Assembly: GCA_964444795.1 (NCBI GenBank) | Contig: CAYUIQ010000236.1 | Location: 1 to 13,622, forward strand | Origin: JABMRP01 sp964444795 | GTDB lineage: Bacteria > Planctomycetota > Planctomycetia > Pirellulales > Thermoguttaceae | Direction: 5' to 3' | DNA: 13,622 bases | Shown here: in pieces, positions 8,301 to 13,622 of the stretch | Numbering within the stretch: the first letter of the stretch is position 1 | Layout of the letters: each line of letters starts with the position of its first letter | Program-made: the position numbers and the translations under genes | The notes under the pieces: generated by a model | Database searches by the model: none | What the model saw: only the letters and a program-made list of their open reading frames with translations | Told to the model about the DNA's origin: nothing

Positions 8301-8593
8301 TGAAACGACTTCACGGCCTCGGCGTGTTTCTGCGTGCGAAGCTGGCAGATACCCAGGAAGTAACGGACTCGCGCCGAACGCGAATCGTCCGGATACTTGG
8401 CGATAAACTCGGACCACTTCACGGCGGCCTTGTTGTAGTCGCCGAGGTTCTGCCATTCGGCGCCCATGTTGAACAGAATCCGCGCTGCCTGCTCCGCGTC
8501 GTCCTGGGCGCGCGCAACATCTGGATGCGGCAGAAGTGCCGCCACGACAAGAAGAGAACAAACCGACAGACCGCTCACGCGGATACACTTCAT
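5372..8593 (-). CDS. Secreted multi-TPR protein, CpoB/YbgF-like, very long
   Basis: 1073 residues. The chosen ATG at 8593 has a strong ribosome site and begins a clear signal peptide (basic MKCIR, hydrophobic core SGLSVCSLLVVAALL, likely cleavage after VARA). An upstream in-frame start at 8698 would bury the signal peptide behind 35 residues. Almost all of the mature protein is tetratricopeptide repeats of 34-38 residues, such as LGDYNKAAVKWSEFIAKYPDDS and QGKYAEAATTLQSQLREHPEGKYA. Ala, Gly, Tyr and Pro fall at TPR consensus positions, consistent with some 25 or more repeats forming a long superhelix. It is the first gene of the operon with exbB, exbD and the PD40/toroid protein. In Proteobacteria a much shorter TPR protein, CpoB/YbgF, is encoded beside tolQRAB-pal, which suggests an analogous periplasmic scaffold role. 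No catalytic motif is seen. Confidence 0.9.
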   Translation of the reverse strand: MKCIRVSGLSVCSLLVVAALLPHPDVARAQDDAEQAARILFNMGAEWQNLGDYNKAAVKWSEFIAKYPDDSRSARVRYFLGICQLRTQKHAEAVKSFQEMLSRHPDSPYAGGARYNLGMALYEVALASEKPDDFKTAAAALGKVAAGNAEEKLVHRALYCQGDALYSAGDLEGAVVVLQRLMKDAPNGPLLARAYYDLGITQQELQRHPQAAATFEEFLGKDTFANHELAAEIRLGLGISLLAQKQFDAAERELEQVAKLPGFAQADTALFRQAECRAGAGKTEEAAKLFAEFLSRFPQSNHGTAARLAAGKCHFQTRRWDDARKVLQPLAADSKAESAEAAYWLGRALLELKKPADAASVLEKATARFPQGEFAAYLQKTHIDAIFELPDQQAEAVGRYERFAGQFPDHPLTPHALYMSAFAALGEEDFATARRHAETFLSKSALSKHELAPAVLYIAAEARLLPDEADDAALKEAETLYRRLVTEHNDHHRVPRSHLRIAWCLYQTDKRTEAKDYLASVVGSLADGEHQAEAHLLIGRCHLGADAHTEALAAFDAALKAKPDWPRHDEVLILAARSHRAIGDPAAAAKRLERVRSDFPQSPRSAQACYELGEIHQEQEKNEEAIARYKEVVEKHAGSEFVASARYGLAASYYAEDDDDGALVQLDELLAGTPEASLANRGRYLRGLVYHRGKQYDKAAAELQAFLDNGATGTSGSAAQYALAMCKIHMGQFDDVPAAVAALPESAGADRIYYEMGHTLLEQGKAEEAARAFRRLAEEMPGSTLAGEAWFRVGRWHEGVAEKAGDDASRQAETVEAATAYAAGLAKAKAPELREKLQCKVGEIQYRQGKYAEAATTLQSQLREHPEGKYAGPAQFLAGESLFNQRQFETALSLYAAVAEKKLEKYRAGALYQAGRCAGALQQWPDCEKYFKSVLDEFADFPQTEEARYGLGMALQKQNRLSEAKAVYQKVIATKRINDTTARAHFMLGEIAFAEKKYDEAVDRFFEVAASYPFPKWQAKARYEAGRCFMELGQKDKAKAAFQIVIDRFGKSPEAAAEAANAKRLLDELTGAN

Positions 8594-8599
8594 CGCGCC

Positions 8600-8607
8600 G
8601 ACCTCCC
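8600..8607 (-). promoter_or_regulatory. Ribosome binding site deciding the TPR gene start
   Basis: The minus strand reads GGGAGGTC, then 6 nt, then ATG at 8593-8591. Together with the signal peptide that follows, it decides this start against the longer in-frame one at 8698. Confidence 0.7.
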
Positions 8608-8723
8608 GCTGGGTAGACTGTTCCGAGATCCGGCAATCGCCCAACCCGAACTGTCGCGTCAACGGCGGAACGGGCTCATGGGGCCGCTCCGCGATCACCC
8701 CGTTTGCCGGGTCTGAAGTTGAC

Positions 8724-8752
8724 TATATAAGCGATCCGCACCCGTGAGTCAA
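8724..8752 (-). promoter_or_regulatory. Sigma70-like promoter of the TPR-exbB-exbD-transducer operon
   Basis: Reading the minus strand, TTGACT (8752-8747) is followed by exactly 17 nt and then TATATA (8729-8724). Both boxes are one or two bases from consensus and the spacing is ideal. Transcription would start near 8717, leaving a leader of about 124 nt before the TPR gene. No other promoter is obvious inside the operon. Confidence 0.65.
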
Positions 8753-8820
8753 ATCTCGACCGGCCACTTGCGAAAGTCGTCGACTTGTGGGATGGTGGCG
8801 GCACGCTCGAACAGCGTCTG

Positions 8821-8993
8821 TCACAGGCTGCCCTCTAGCAGGCAAAGGGCAGATATCGACGCAAGCCAACCCCCGCGCGTCAAGATGCGTTCCTTTCTCG
8901 GGAATTGTCGGGCATCCGGCGTTGATGCCGGCTTCGGCGGAACCGCCGTGCCGAAAACCCGTCTCATAAATCGATGCACCGAAAAACGGGGTT
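8821..8993 (-). other. Hairpin-rich intergenic element with a 48-codon frame
   Basis: Four dyads lie close together: 8828-8834/8846-8852 (ctgccct/agggcag), 8911-8916/8924-8929 (ggcatc/gatgcc), 8933-8938/8950-8955 (ttcggc/gccgaa, enclosing an alternative cggcgg/ccgccg pair), and 8956-8962/8986-8993 (aacccgt/acggggtt, one bulge). A minus-strand frame from ATG 8967 to TGA 8823-8821 encodes 48 residues beginning MRRVFGTAVPP and ending LCLLEGSL; it has no ribosome site. I have an unverified impression that very similar short frames recur in planctomycete intergenic regions, which would suit a dispersed repeat or structured RNA better than a protein gene. Confidence 0.35.
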
Positions 8994-9190
8994 AATGGGA
9001 CAGGCGATCTATGTCCTCGGCCACCAACGCGGGGGGGATTTCTGTCCACCTTAGCCCGCGTCATACCCCCTCACCCATCCATCCCCCGCTCCACAAGCCC
9101 CGCCTGCCCGTGGGCCTGGACGGAGATCTCCTCATCACCCCGGGACCCGGTAACCATCCACACGGCCTGCCCGGTGGTGTCCCGATAGCA

Positions 9191-9209
9191 CCGGTCGCCG
9201 ACCGACCGG
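9191..9209. promoter_or_regulatory. 7-bp perfect dyad upstream of the GH29 genes
   Basis: ccggtcg, five bases, cgaccgg. It ends 42 bases before the TATACT -10 candidate, a normal place for an activator site. A second overlapping pairing is possible (ccggtg 9171-9176 with caccgg 9189-9194). It may be an operator or just GC-rich chance symmetry. Confidence 0.25.
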
Positions 9210-9251
9210 CATGGGGCGGTGGAGAAGGGAGCAGGCGCTGTCGCAGTCGTG

Positions 9252-9257
9252 TATACT
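9252..9257 (+). promoter_or_regulatory. Candidate -10 box for the GH29 gene pair
   Basis: TATACT is one base from the TATAAT consensus and stands in otherwise GC-rich sequence about 84 bases before the gene start. No TTGACA-like -35 box is found 16-18 bases upstream (the sequence there is GAGCAG-like), so if real this promoter probably depends on an activator. Confidence 0.4.
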
Positions 9258-9288
9258 ATGGATTCAAGGGAGTGATCTGAGAGAAAGT

Positions 9289-9302
9289 CGTGAACGCTCA
9301 CG
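9289..9302. promoter_or_regulatory. CGTGA-N4-TCACG dyad in the leader of the GH29 genes
   Basis: Perfect 5-bp arms around ACGC, about 25 bases after the predicted transcription start and 38 bases before the ATG. The position would suit a repressor operator. The arms resemble CRP half-sites but the spacer is 4 rather than 6, so CRP is not claimed. Confidence 0.25.
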
Positions 9303-9328
9303 CGCGGCAAACAGCTACGGCAGATAAA

Positions 9329-9333
9329 AAGGA
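9329..9333 (+). promoter_or_regulatory. Ribosome binding site deciding the first GH29 gene start
   Basis: AAGGA is followed by 7 nt and then ATG at 9341. This supports the ATG directly before the signal peptide over an in-frame GTG at 9290, which would add 17 polar residues ahead of the signal sequence. Confidence 0.65.
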
Positions 9334-9340
9334 CAAGCAG

Positions 9341-11494
9341 ATGAAATGGCAGACACTGCTATTGTTTGCGTTGCTGTCGGTGTTGACTCCGGCCGGCGCG
9401 GCAGAACAGGAAAAGAAGTCAGCGCCGAAACAAGACTCCGAGGGAGAGGTGCAACTGGCCCGGCCATCGGCAGCGCAGTATGCCTACCATGAATTGGAGC
9501 GGATCATGTTCATCCATCTCCACCCCGGCACGTGGCATGGAGTTGAATATGACGACGGCAAGACCGATTTGAACGAGATCAACCCGACCAGGCTCAACAC
9601 CGACCAATGGTGCGAGGCGGCTAAGAGCTGGGGCGCCGGACAGATTCTCTACGTGGCCAAACACTGCGGCGGTTTTTGCTGGTGGCCAACGGACGCGACC
9701 GAGTATTCGATCAAAAACACGCCCTACAAAGACGGCCAGGGCGACGTGCTGCGGGAGATTACCGACTCCTGTAAGAAACACGGCCTGAAGTTCGGCGTGT
9801 ACGTATATCCGGGCGATCCCGCTTGGGGTGCCGGCATCGGCACGGGTGGCATCACCGCCGATCCGGCCAGACAGGCTGAGTACAGCAAGGTGCTGCGGCA
9901 GCAGTTGACCGAAACGTGGACCCAATACGGCCCCATCCACGAAGCGTGGTTCGACGGCAGTTGCAAGGTTGCCGTCGCCGATCTGGTCGAAGAGCATCTG
10001 CCCGACACGGTCATTCTGCAAAGCCCGCAGGCCAACATTCGCTGGGTGGGCAATGAAGCCGGTTTGGCGCCCTATCCGGCATGGAACTCGCTTAGGTCGG
10101 CGGATCTCAAGACGGGTCTGTCCACCGCGGCCCATGGCAACCCCGACGGCGATGCCTGGGCGCCGCTGGAATGCGACGTGCCGCTCTACAACCACAAGTG
10201 GCTCTGGTCGCCGGCAAACGAGAGACTTCGCCGGTCGGTAAACGAACTGGTGAATATCTACTACAAATCGGTCGGCCGCGGCGCCGTGATGCTGCTCAAC
10301 GCCACGCCCAACACCGACGGCCTGATCCCCGAGGGCGACATGCAACGCTATCGCGAATTCGGCGAGGAGTTGGCTCGCCGCTTCGCCAACCCGCTCGGCC
10401 AGACCAACGGCCAGACCAACGGCCAGGGTGCGTTGCATACAATCCAATTCGACCGGCCGACCGCGATCAACCAGTTCACGATCATGGAAGACTACCGCCA
10501 GGGCGAGCGGATTCGCGCGTATGTCGTCGAAGTACGAACGGCCGCCGGGCAATGGGAAACGGTCAACACGGGGAGCAGTGTGGGACGCAAACGGATCGTC
10601 ATGTTCGAGCCGGTCGAGGCGACCAAGGTCGCCCTGCGGATTACCAAGAGCATCGGCGAGCCGCTGGTGCGCGACTTCAAAGTCTACTTTATCCCGGGCG
10701 ATAACGCCTTTCTGTACGAAGGACCGGCGCCGCGGAACGCCATCTCGACGGGCGCCAAGGCGACGGCCAGCGATGAACACAGCGCGACATTCTCGGCCGC
10801 CAGAATTTGCGACGGTAACCCGAGCACCCGCTGGGCCACCGGCTCGAAGTGGGGCACGCCCGAGGCGATGAAGGCCCCGTTTGCCTCCTGGAGCGAACTC
10901 GATCTGGGCGAGGAGAAGACGGCCGATTCGACCGCCGTGATCGAGGGCTGGGATCGATCTCGGGAATTTCAGATTGAGTATCGCTCCAGCAAGGACCAGC
11001 CGTGGAAAGTGGCCCTTCGCGGCACAACCCTCGGCGCCAAATATCACAAGACGTTTCCCCAAGCGACCGGCCGATACTGGCGGTTGAATATCTTGAAGTC
11101 GCTCGACTCCCCGACCATTTGGGAGTGGCAACTGTTCGATTCGCAGCAGAGCGGCAAGTGGCAAAACTGCGGCACGGTCGAGCCCGGCGAGTTTGAGAAC
11201 GGGGTCGCCCAGATCGACGTCGACTTACGACCCTACATCACCCAACCCGGCCAGTTTCTCGTGCGGCTCGACGACCTGGGCCAGTCCGACATTGACCTCC
11301 AGAGCATCGAGTTGCTCTACAACGGTCGAGAAGTCATTGAGGGTATGCTCTCGCCGATCAAAGAGGATGAACTCTACAACATCAACCGCACCGCCGCGGT
11401 CGTCGACCAATCGAAAATCACGCTGAAGCTGAAACTCCGAACCGCCACGCCCGAGAAGGCGAAGGTGGGAATCTCCATCAAGCGGGCGTTTTAG
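9341..11494 (+). CDS. Secreted GH29 alpha-L-fucosidase-like protein with discoidin-like domains
   Basis: 717 residues. Signal peptide 1-20 (MKWQTLLLFALLSVLTPAGA). GH29-like TIM barrel about 38-350: FIHL with His59, KHCGGFCWW with His108, KNTPYKDGQGDV, KFGVYVYP, and WFDGS with Asp205, the expected nucleophile. Glu277 in WAPLECD is the likely acid/base, as in the W-x-P-x-E motif of GH29 subfamily B; PNTDGLIPEGD follows as in the family. The second His of the usual KHH pair is Cys109. A Gly-Gln-Thr-Asn linker (353-363) leads to a beta-sandwich about 366-450, an F5/8-type C (discoidin, CBM32-like) domain about 472-600, and an unassigned beta-rich C-terminal domain about 617-717. It should hydrolyse alpha-L-fucosides outside the cytoplasm, perhaps from fucoidan-like or host glycans; the exact substrate is unknown. 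First gene of a tandem pair with a close paralogue 31 nt downstream. Confidence 0.85.
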   Translation: MKWQTLLLFALLSVLTPAGAAEQEKKSAPKQDSEGEVQLARPSAAQYAYHELERIMFIHLHPGTWHGVEYDDGKTDLNEINPTRLNTDQWCEAAKSWGAGQILYVAKHCGGFCWWPTDATEYSIKNTPYKDGQGDVLREITDSCKKHGLKFGVYVYPGDPAWGAGIGTGGITADPARQAEYSKVLRQQLTETWTQYGPIHEAWFDGSCKVAVADLVEEHLPDTVILQSPQANIRWVGNEAGLAPYPAWNSLRSADLKTGLSTAAHGNPDGDAWAPLECDVPLYNHKWLWSPANERLRRSVNELVNIYYKSVGRGAVMLLNATPNTDGLIPEGDMQRYREFGEELARRFANPLGQTNGQTNGQGALHTIQFDRPTAINQFTIMEDYRQGERIRAYVVEVRTAAGQWETVNTGSSVGRKRIVMFEPVEATKVALRITKSIGEPLVRDFKVYFIPGDNAFLYEGPAPRNAISTGAKATASDEHSATFSAARICDGNPSTRWATGSKWGTPEAMKAPFASWSELDLGEEKTADSTAVIEGWDRSREFQIEYRSSKDQPWKVALRGTTLGAKYHKTFPQATGRYWRLNILKSLDSPTIWEWQLFDSQQSGKWQNCGTVEPGEFENGVAQIDVDLRPYITQPGQFLVRLDDLGQSDIDLQSIELLYNGREVIEGMLSPIKEDELYNINRTAAVVDQSKITLKLKLRTATPEKAKVGISIKRAF
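10397..10426 (+). repeat. 12-bp tandem repeat in the interdomain linker of the first GH29 gene
   Basis: ggccagaccaac occurs twice in tandem (10397-10408, 10409-10420), followed by ggccag. It encodes GQTNGQTNGQ between the catalytic barrel and the first C-terminal beta-sandwich. The paralogue has a shorter, different linker (GETAGSG), so the repeat probably expanded after the duplication. Confidence 0.8.
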
Positions 11495-11509
11495 CCCCAC
11501 TTAGAACCA

Positions 11510-11514
11510 AAGGA
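11510..11514 (+). promoter_or_regulatory. Ribosome binding site of the second GH29 gene
   Basis: AAGGA (within AAAGGACG) lies 11 nt before ATG 11526, in the 31-nt gap after the first gene's TAG. The first gene has a matching AAAGGAC, consistent with duplication of gene and leader together. The spacing is slightly long. Confidence 0.5.
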
Positions 11515-11525
11515 CGTATCCATCC

Positions 11526-13622
11526 ATGAGACATCTCGTAACACTCGCGATCGCGGTCGCAAGCACCTGTGGCATCGCCACGGCAGCCGACACCACGGAA
11601 AACACCAGCAACGGAGAGATCGCACTCGCCCGCCCTTCGGCGGCCCAGTATGCCTACCACGAACAGGAACGGATCATGTTTGTCTGCCTCGATCCGTGTA
11701 CTTGGCAGGGGCGCGAGTACGATAACCATACGACCGACCTGAAGGACATGAAGCTGCCCAAGCTCGACGTCGATCAGTGGTGCATCGCGGCCAAGTCGTG
11801 GGGCGCCAAAGAGATTTTGCTGGTGTCCAAGCATTGTGGCGGCTTCTGCTGGTGGCAGACCGAGACGTCCGATTACAGTGTGAAGAATATCGCCTGGAAG
11901 GATGGCAAAGGGGATCTCGTCGATGAGGTTGCCAAGGCCTGCAAGCGACACGGGCTGAAACTCGGTATGTATATCTATCCCGGGGACGACCAGTGGGGCG
12001 CGCGGATCGGCTCGGGAGGCCGAACGAGCGACCCGGCCAAACAGGACGCCTACAACAAGGTCCTGCAAACGCAATGGACCGAGGTCCTCAGTCGTCACGC
12101 CGACGTGATTATCGAACTCTGGTTCGACGGCAGTTGTTACGTCCCGCTGGGCGATGTCTTCGAGAAGTACGTCGGCGACCGAGTCGTCTATCTTCAAGGC
12201 CCCCATGCCAATCTCCGCTGGGTCGGCACCGAGGCCGGATACGCGCCCTATCCGGCGTGGAATACGATCAAGAAGAAGGATCTCGACACGGGCGTTTCCA
12301 CGGCCGTACATAGCGACCCGGACGGCGATGCCTGGGCTCCGCTGGAGTGCGACACGACACTCTACAATCACAACTGGTTCTGGAGCGCGGCAAACGAAAA
12401 GAAACGTAAGTCGCTGGAACATCTCGTCAAGCTCTATTACCAGTCCGCCGGGCGCGGGGCAACATTCCTGCTCAACAGCACGCCCAACACCGACGGGCTG
12501 ATCCCCGAGGGCGACATCGCGAGGTACAAACAGTTTGGCGAGGAACTGGAACGTCGTTTCAGCAACCCCCTGGGCGAGACCGCCGGATCTGGTCTTGTGC
12601 ATACGATCGAATTCGACAAGCCGACCGCGATCAACCAGTTCGTGCTCATGGAAGACTATCGCCGGGGGCATCGCATTCGCGAGTTCGTCGTCGAGGGACG
12701 TACCACGGACGGCCAGTGGATCGAGATCAACCGCGGCACGGCCGTCGGACGCAAGCGAATCGTCATGTTCGAGCCGATTGAGGTCACTCGGCTTACATTG
12801 CGAATAACCCGCAACGTAAACGAACCGATTATTCGCGATTTCAAGGCCTTTTTCGTTGAAGGTGACAATCGCTATCTTTACGAGGAAAGAGCAAACGCCC
12901 TCTCGCAAGGCGCCAAAGCCACCGCCAGCGACGAGCATAGTGCGCCGTATGTGGCGGGAAAGATCTGCGACGGCCATGCGGGTACCTGGTGGGGCGTCAG
13001 CACGCGAGTCAAGGAACCTTACGAGTGCTGGGTCGAGCTGGATCTCGGCCGGGCGTGTATCATCGACGAGACCGTCATCAACGAGCCGTGGAACCGAACC
13101 GAAGAATTCCAGCTCGAATATCGCACGGGCGAAGACGAGGACTGGAAGATCGCCATCAAAGGCACCACGATGGGGCCGCGCTACAAGAAGGAATTCGAGC
13201 CGGTCACCGGCCGTTACTGGCGGCTGCATACGCTCAAGGCCAACCACTATCCGGCGATCACGGAATGGCAACTGTTCGGCCCGGCCACTAGTCGCGTGTG
13301 GCAGAAGTGCGGCAGCGCCGGACCCGATGCGTTTACCGACGGCCAAGCCCAACTTGAGCTGGACATCTCAAAGTTCATCACCCAGCCCGGACAGTTTGTG
13401 TTACGGCTGGACGACCTGGGCAAGTCGACCACCACGGTCGAGGATATTGCGGTCTTCTACGACGGCCATGCGGTTCACGAGGAAGCGCTCTCGGCCGTCA
13501 AGCCGGGAGAGATTTACCTGCTCAACCGCCATGCACAGATCGTCGAGGACTCGAAGATCGTGTTGAACGTCACGCTGGCGACGCAGAAGAGCGACGACGC
13601 GAAGGTCGAGATATCGATTAGA
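11526..13622 (+). CDS. Second secreted GH29-like paralogue with discoidin-like domains (3' partial)
   Basis: 699 codons are visible, in frame to the window edge. Signal peptide about 1-20 (MRHLVTLAIAVASTCGIATA). It aligns end to end with the upstream gene: barrel about 35-347, beta-sandwich about 360-447, F5/8-type C domain about 460-590, and the same C-terminal domain. The upstream protein ends GISIKRAF; here EISIR is reached at the edge, so only a few codons and the stop are missing. Kept: KHCGG (His103), WFDGS (Asp201, nucleophile) and WAPLECD (Glu274, likely acid/base). Changed: the FIHL motif is FVCL, so the His that contacts the sugar in GH29 enzymes is Cys54, and PGTW is PCTW. It may therefore act on another substrate or have reduced activity. 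No terminator or promoter is seen between the two genes, so they are probably one transcript. Confidence 0.85.
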   Translation, partial: MRHLVTLAIAVASTCGIATAADTTENTSNGEIALARPSAAQYAYHEQERIMFVCLDPCTWQGREYDNHTTDLKDMKLPKLDVDQWCIAAKSWGAKEILLVSKHCGGFCWWQTETSDYSVKNIAWKDGKGDLVDEVAKACKRHGLKLGMYIYPGDDQWGARIGSGGRTSDPAKQDAYNKVLQTQWTEVLSRHADVIIELWFDGSCYVPLGDVFEKYVGDRVVYLQGPHANLRWVGTEAGYAPYPAWNTIKKKDLDTGVSTAVHSDPDGDAWAPLECDTTLYNHNWFWSAANEKKRKSLEHLVKLYYQSAGRGATFLLNSTPNTDGLIPEGDIARYKQFGEELERRFSNPLGETAGSGLVHTIEFDKPTAINQFVLMEDYRRGHRIREFVVEGRTTDGQWIEINRGTAVGRKRIVMFEPIEVTRLTLRITRNVNEPIIRDFKAFFVEGDNRYLYEERANALSQGAKATASDEHSAPYVAGKICDGHAGTWWGVSTRVKEPYECWVELDLGRACIIDETVINEPWNRTEEFQLEYRTGEDEDWKIAIKGTTMGPRYKKEFEPVTGRYWRLHTLKANHYPAITEWQLFGPATSRVWQKCGSAGPDAFTDGQAQLELDISKFITQPGQFVLRLDDLGKSTTTVEDIAVFYDGHAVHEEALSAVKPGEIYLLNRHAQIVEDSKIVLNVTLATQKSDDAKVEISIR

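Larger units (their letters stand above)
8753..9251. other. Divergent intergenic region without a convincing gene
   Basis: About 500 bases separate the leftward promoter from the rightward -10 candidate. Apart from the hairpin-rich element at 8821-8993, it holds a run of seven G (9031-9037), C-rich stretches around 9055-9110 and dyads near 9171-9209. Frames here (for example a 113-residue minus-strand one at 8723-9064) lack a ribosome site, a recognisable domain and the codon bias of the neighbouring genes. Confidence 0.6.

Noticed and set aside
8594..8698. Longer start for the TPR protein at 8698
   Set aside because: It would place 35 residues ahead of a perfect signal peptide. The ATG at 8593 has GGGAGGTC at the right distance.
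8828..8852. 7-bp stem read as a rho-independent terminator
   Set aside because: There is no T-run on either side and no gene ends nearby.
8723..9064. 113-residue minus-strand frame in the intergenic region
   Set aside because: No ribosome site, no domain and composition unlike neighbouring genes. It also runs through the hairpin-rich element and the leftward promoter.
9071..9310. 79-residue minus-strand frame upstream of the GH29 genes
   Set aside because: It overlaps the likely promoter and leader of the rightward genes and has no recognisable feature.
9290..9340. GTG start at 9290 for the first GH29 protein
   Set aside because: It adds a polar stretch before the signal peptide and lacks a good ribosome site. 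ATG 9341 has AAGGA 7 nt upstream.

Overview
The window looks like chromosomal DNA from a high-GC planctomycete, most likely of the Pirellulales type. This is inferred from family content: a very large secreted TPR protein next to ExbB/ExbD, a PD40 plus squalene-cyclase-like toroid protein, and secreted GH29 glycosidases with discoidin-like domains. High GC, GC-rich third codon positions and long spurious antisense frames fit this. No rRNA, tRNA, transposase, integrase or CRISPR array is visible.

Left part (about 129-8593, minus strand). Four genes read right to left as one apparent operon: a secreted 1073-residue TPR protein, a TolQ/ExbB-type proton-channel subunit, an ExbD/TolR partner, and a 1297-residue membrane protein. 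The gaps are 15 nt, a 1-nt TGATG overlap and 33 nt. A good sigma70-like promoter (TTGACT, 17 nt, TATATA) lies about 130 nt upstream of the first gene. The last protein joins a TolB-like PD40 propeller, three membrane helices (the third carrying a His), a Pro-rich region of about 340 residues resembling a TonB/TolA linker, and a C-terminal alpha-toroid of the prenyltransferase/squalene-oxidase repeat type. Taken together the operon looks like a Tol/Ton-type energised envelope machine in which the TolB-like and TonB/TolA-like parts are fused. That functional reading is inference. A short plus-strand fragment at the left edge (1-159) may be the end of a convergent gene.

Middle (about 8594-9340). 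A divergent intergenic region of roughly 700 bases holds the minus-strand promoter, a hairpin-rich element with a 48-codon frame (8821-8993), two short dyads and a TATACT -10 candidate for the rightward genes.

Right part (9341-13622, plus strand). Two tandem paralogues encode secreted GH29 (alpha-L-fucosidase-like) proteins with C-terminal discoidin-like domains. They are 31 nt apart and probably co-transcribed. Both keep the WFDG nucleophile motif and a likely acid/base Glu. The second has lost an active-site His that the first keeps, so the pair may have split in substrate or role. The second gene runs off the right edge, probably only a few codons before its stop. The likely role is breakdown of fucose-containing, possibly sulfated, polysaccharide.
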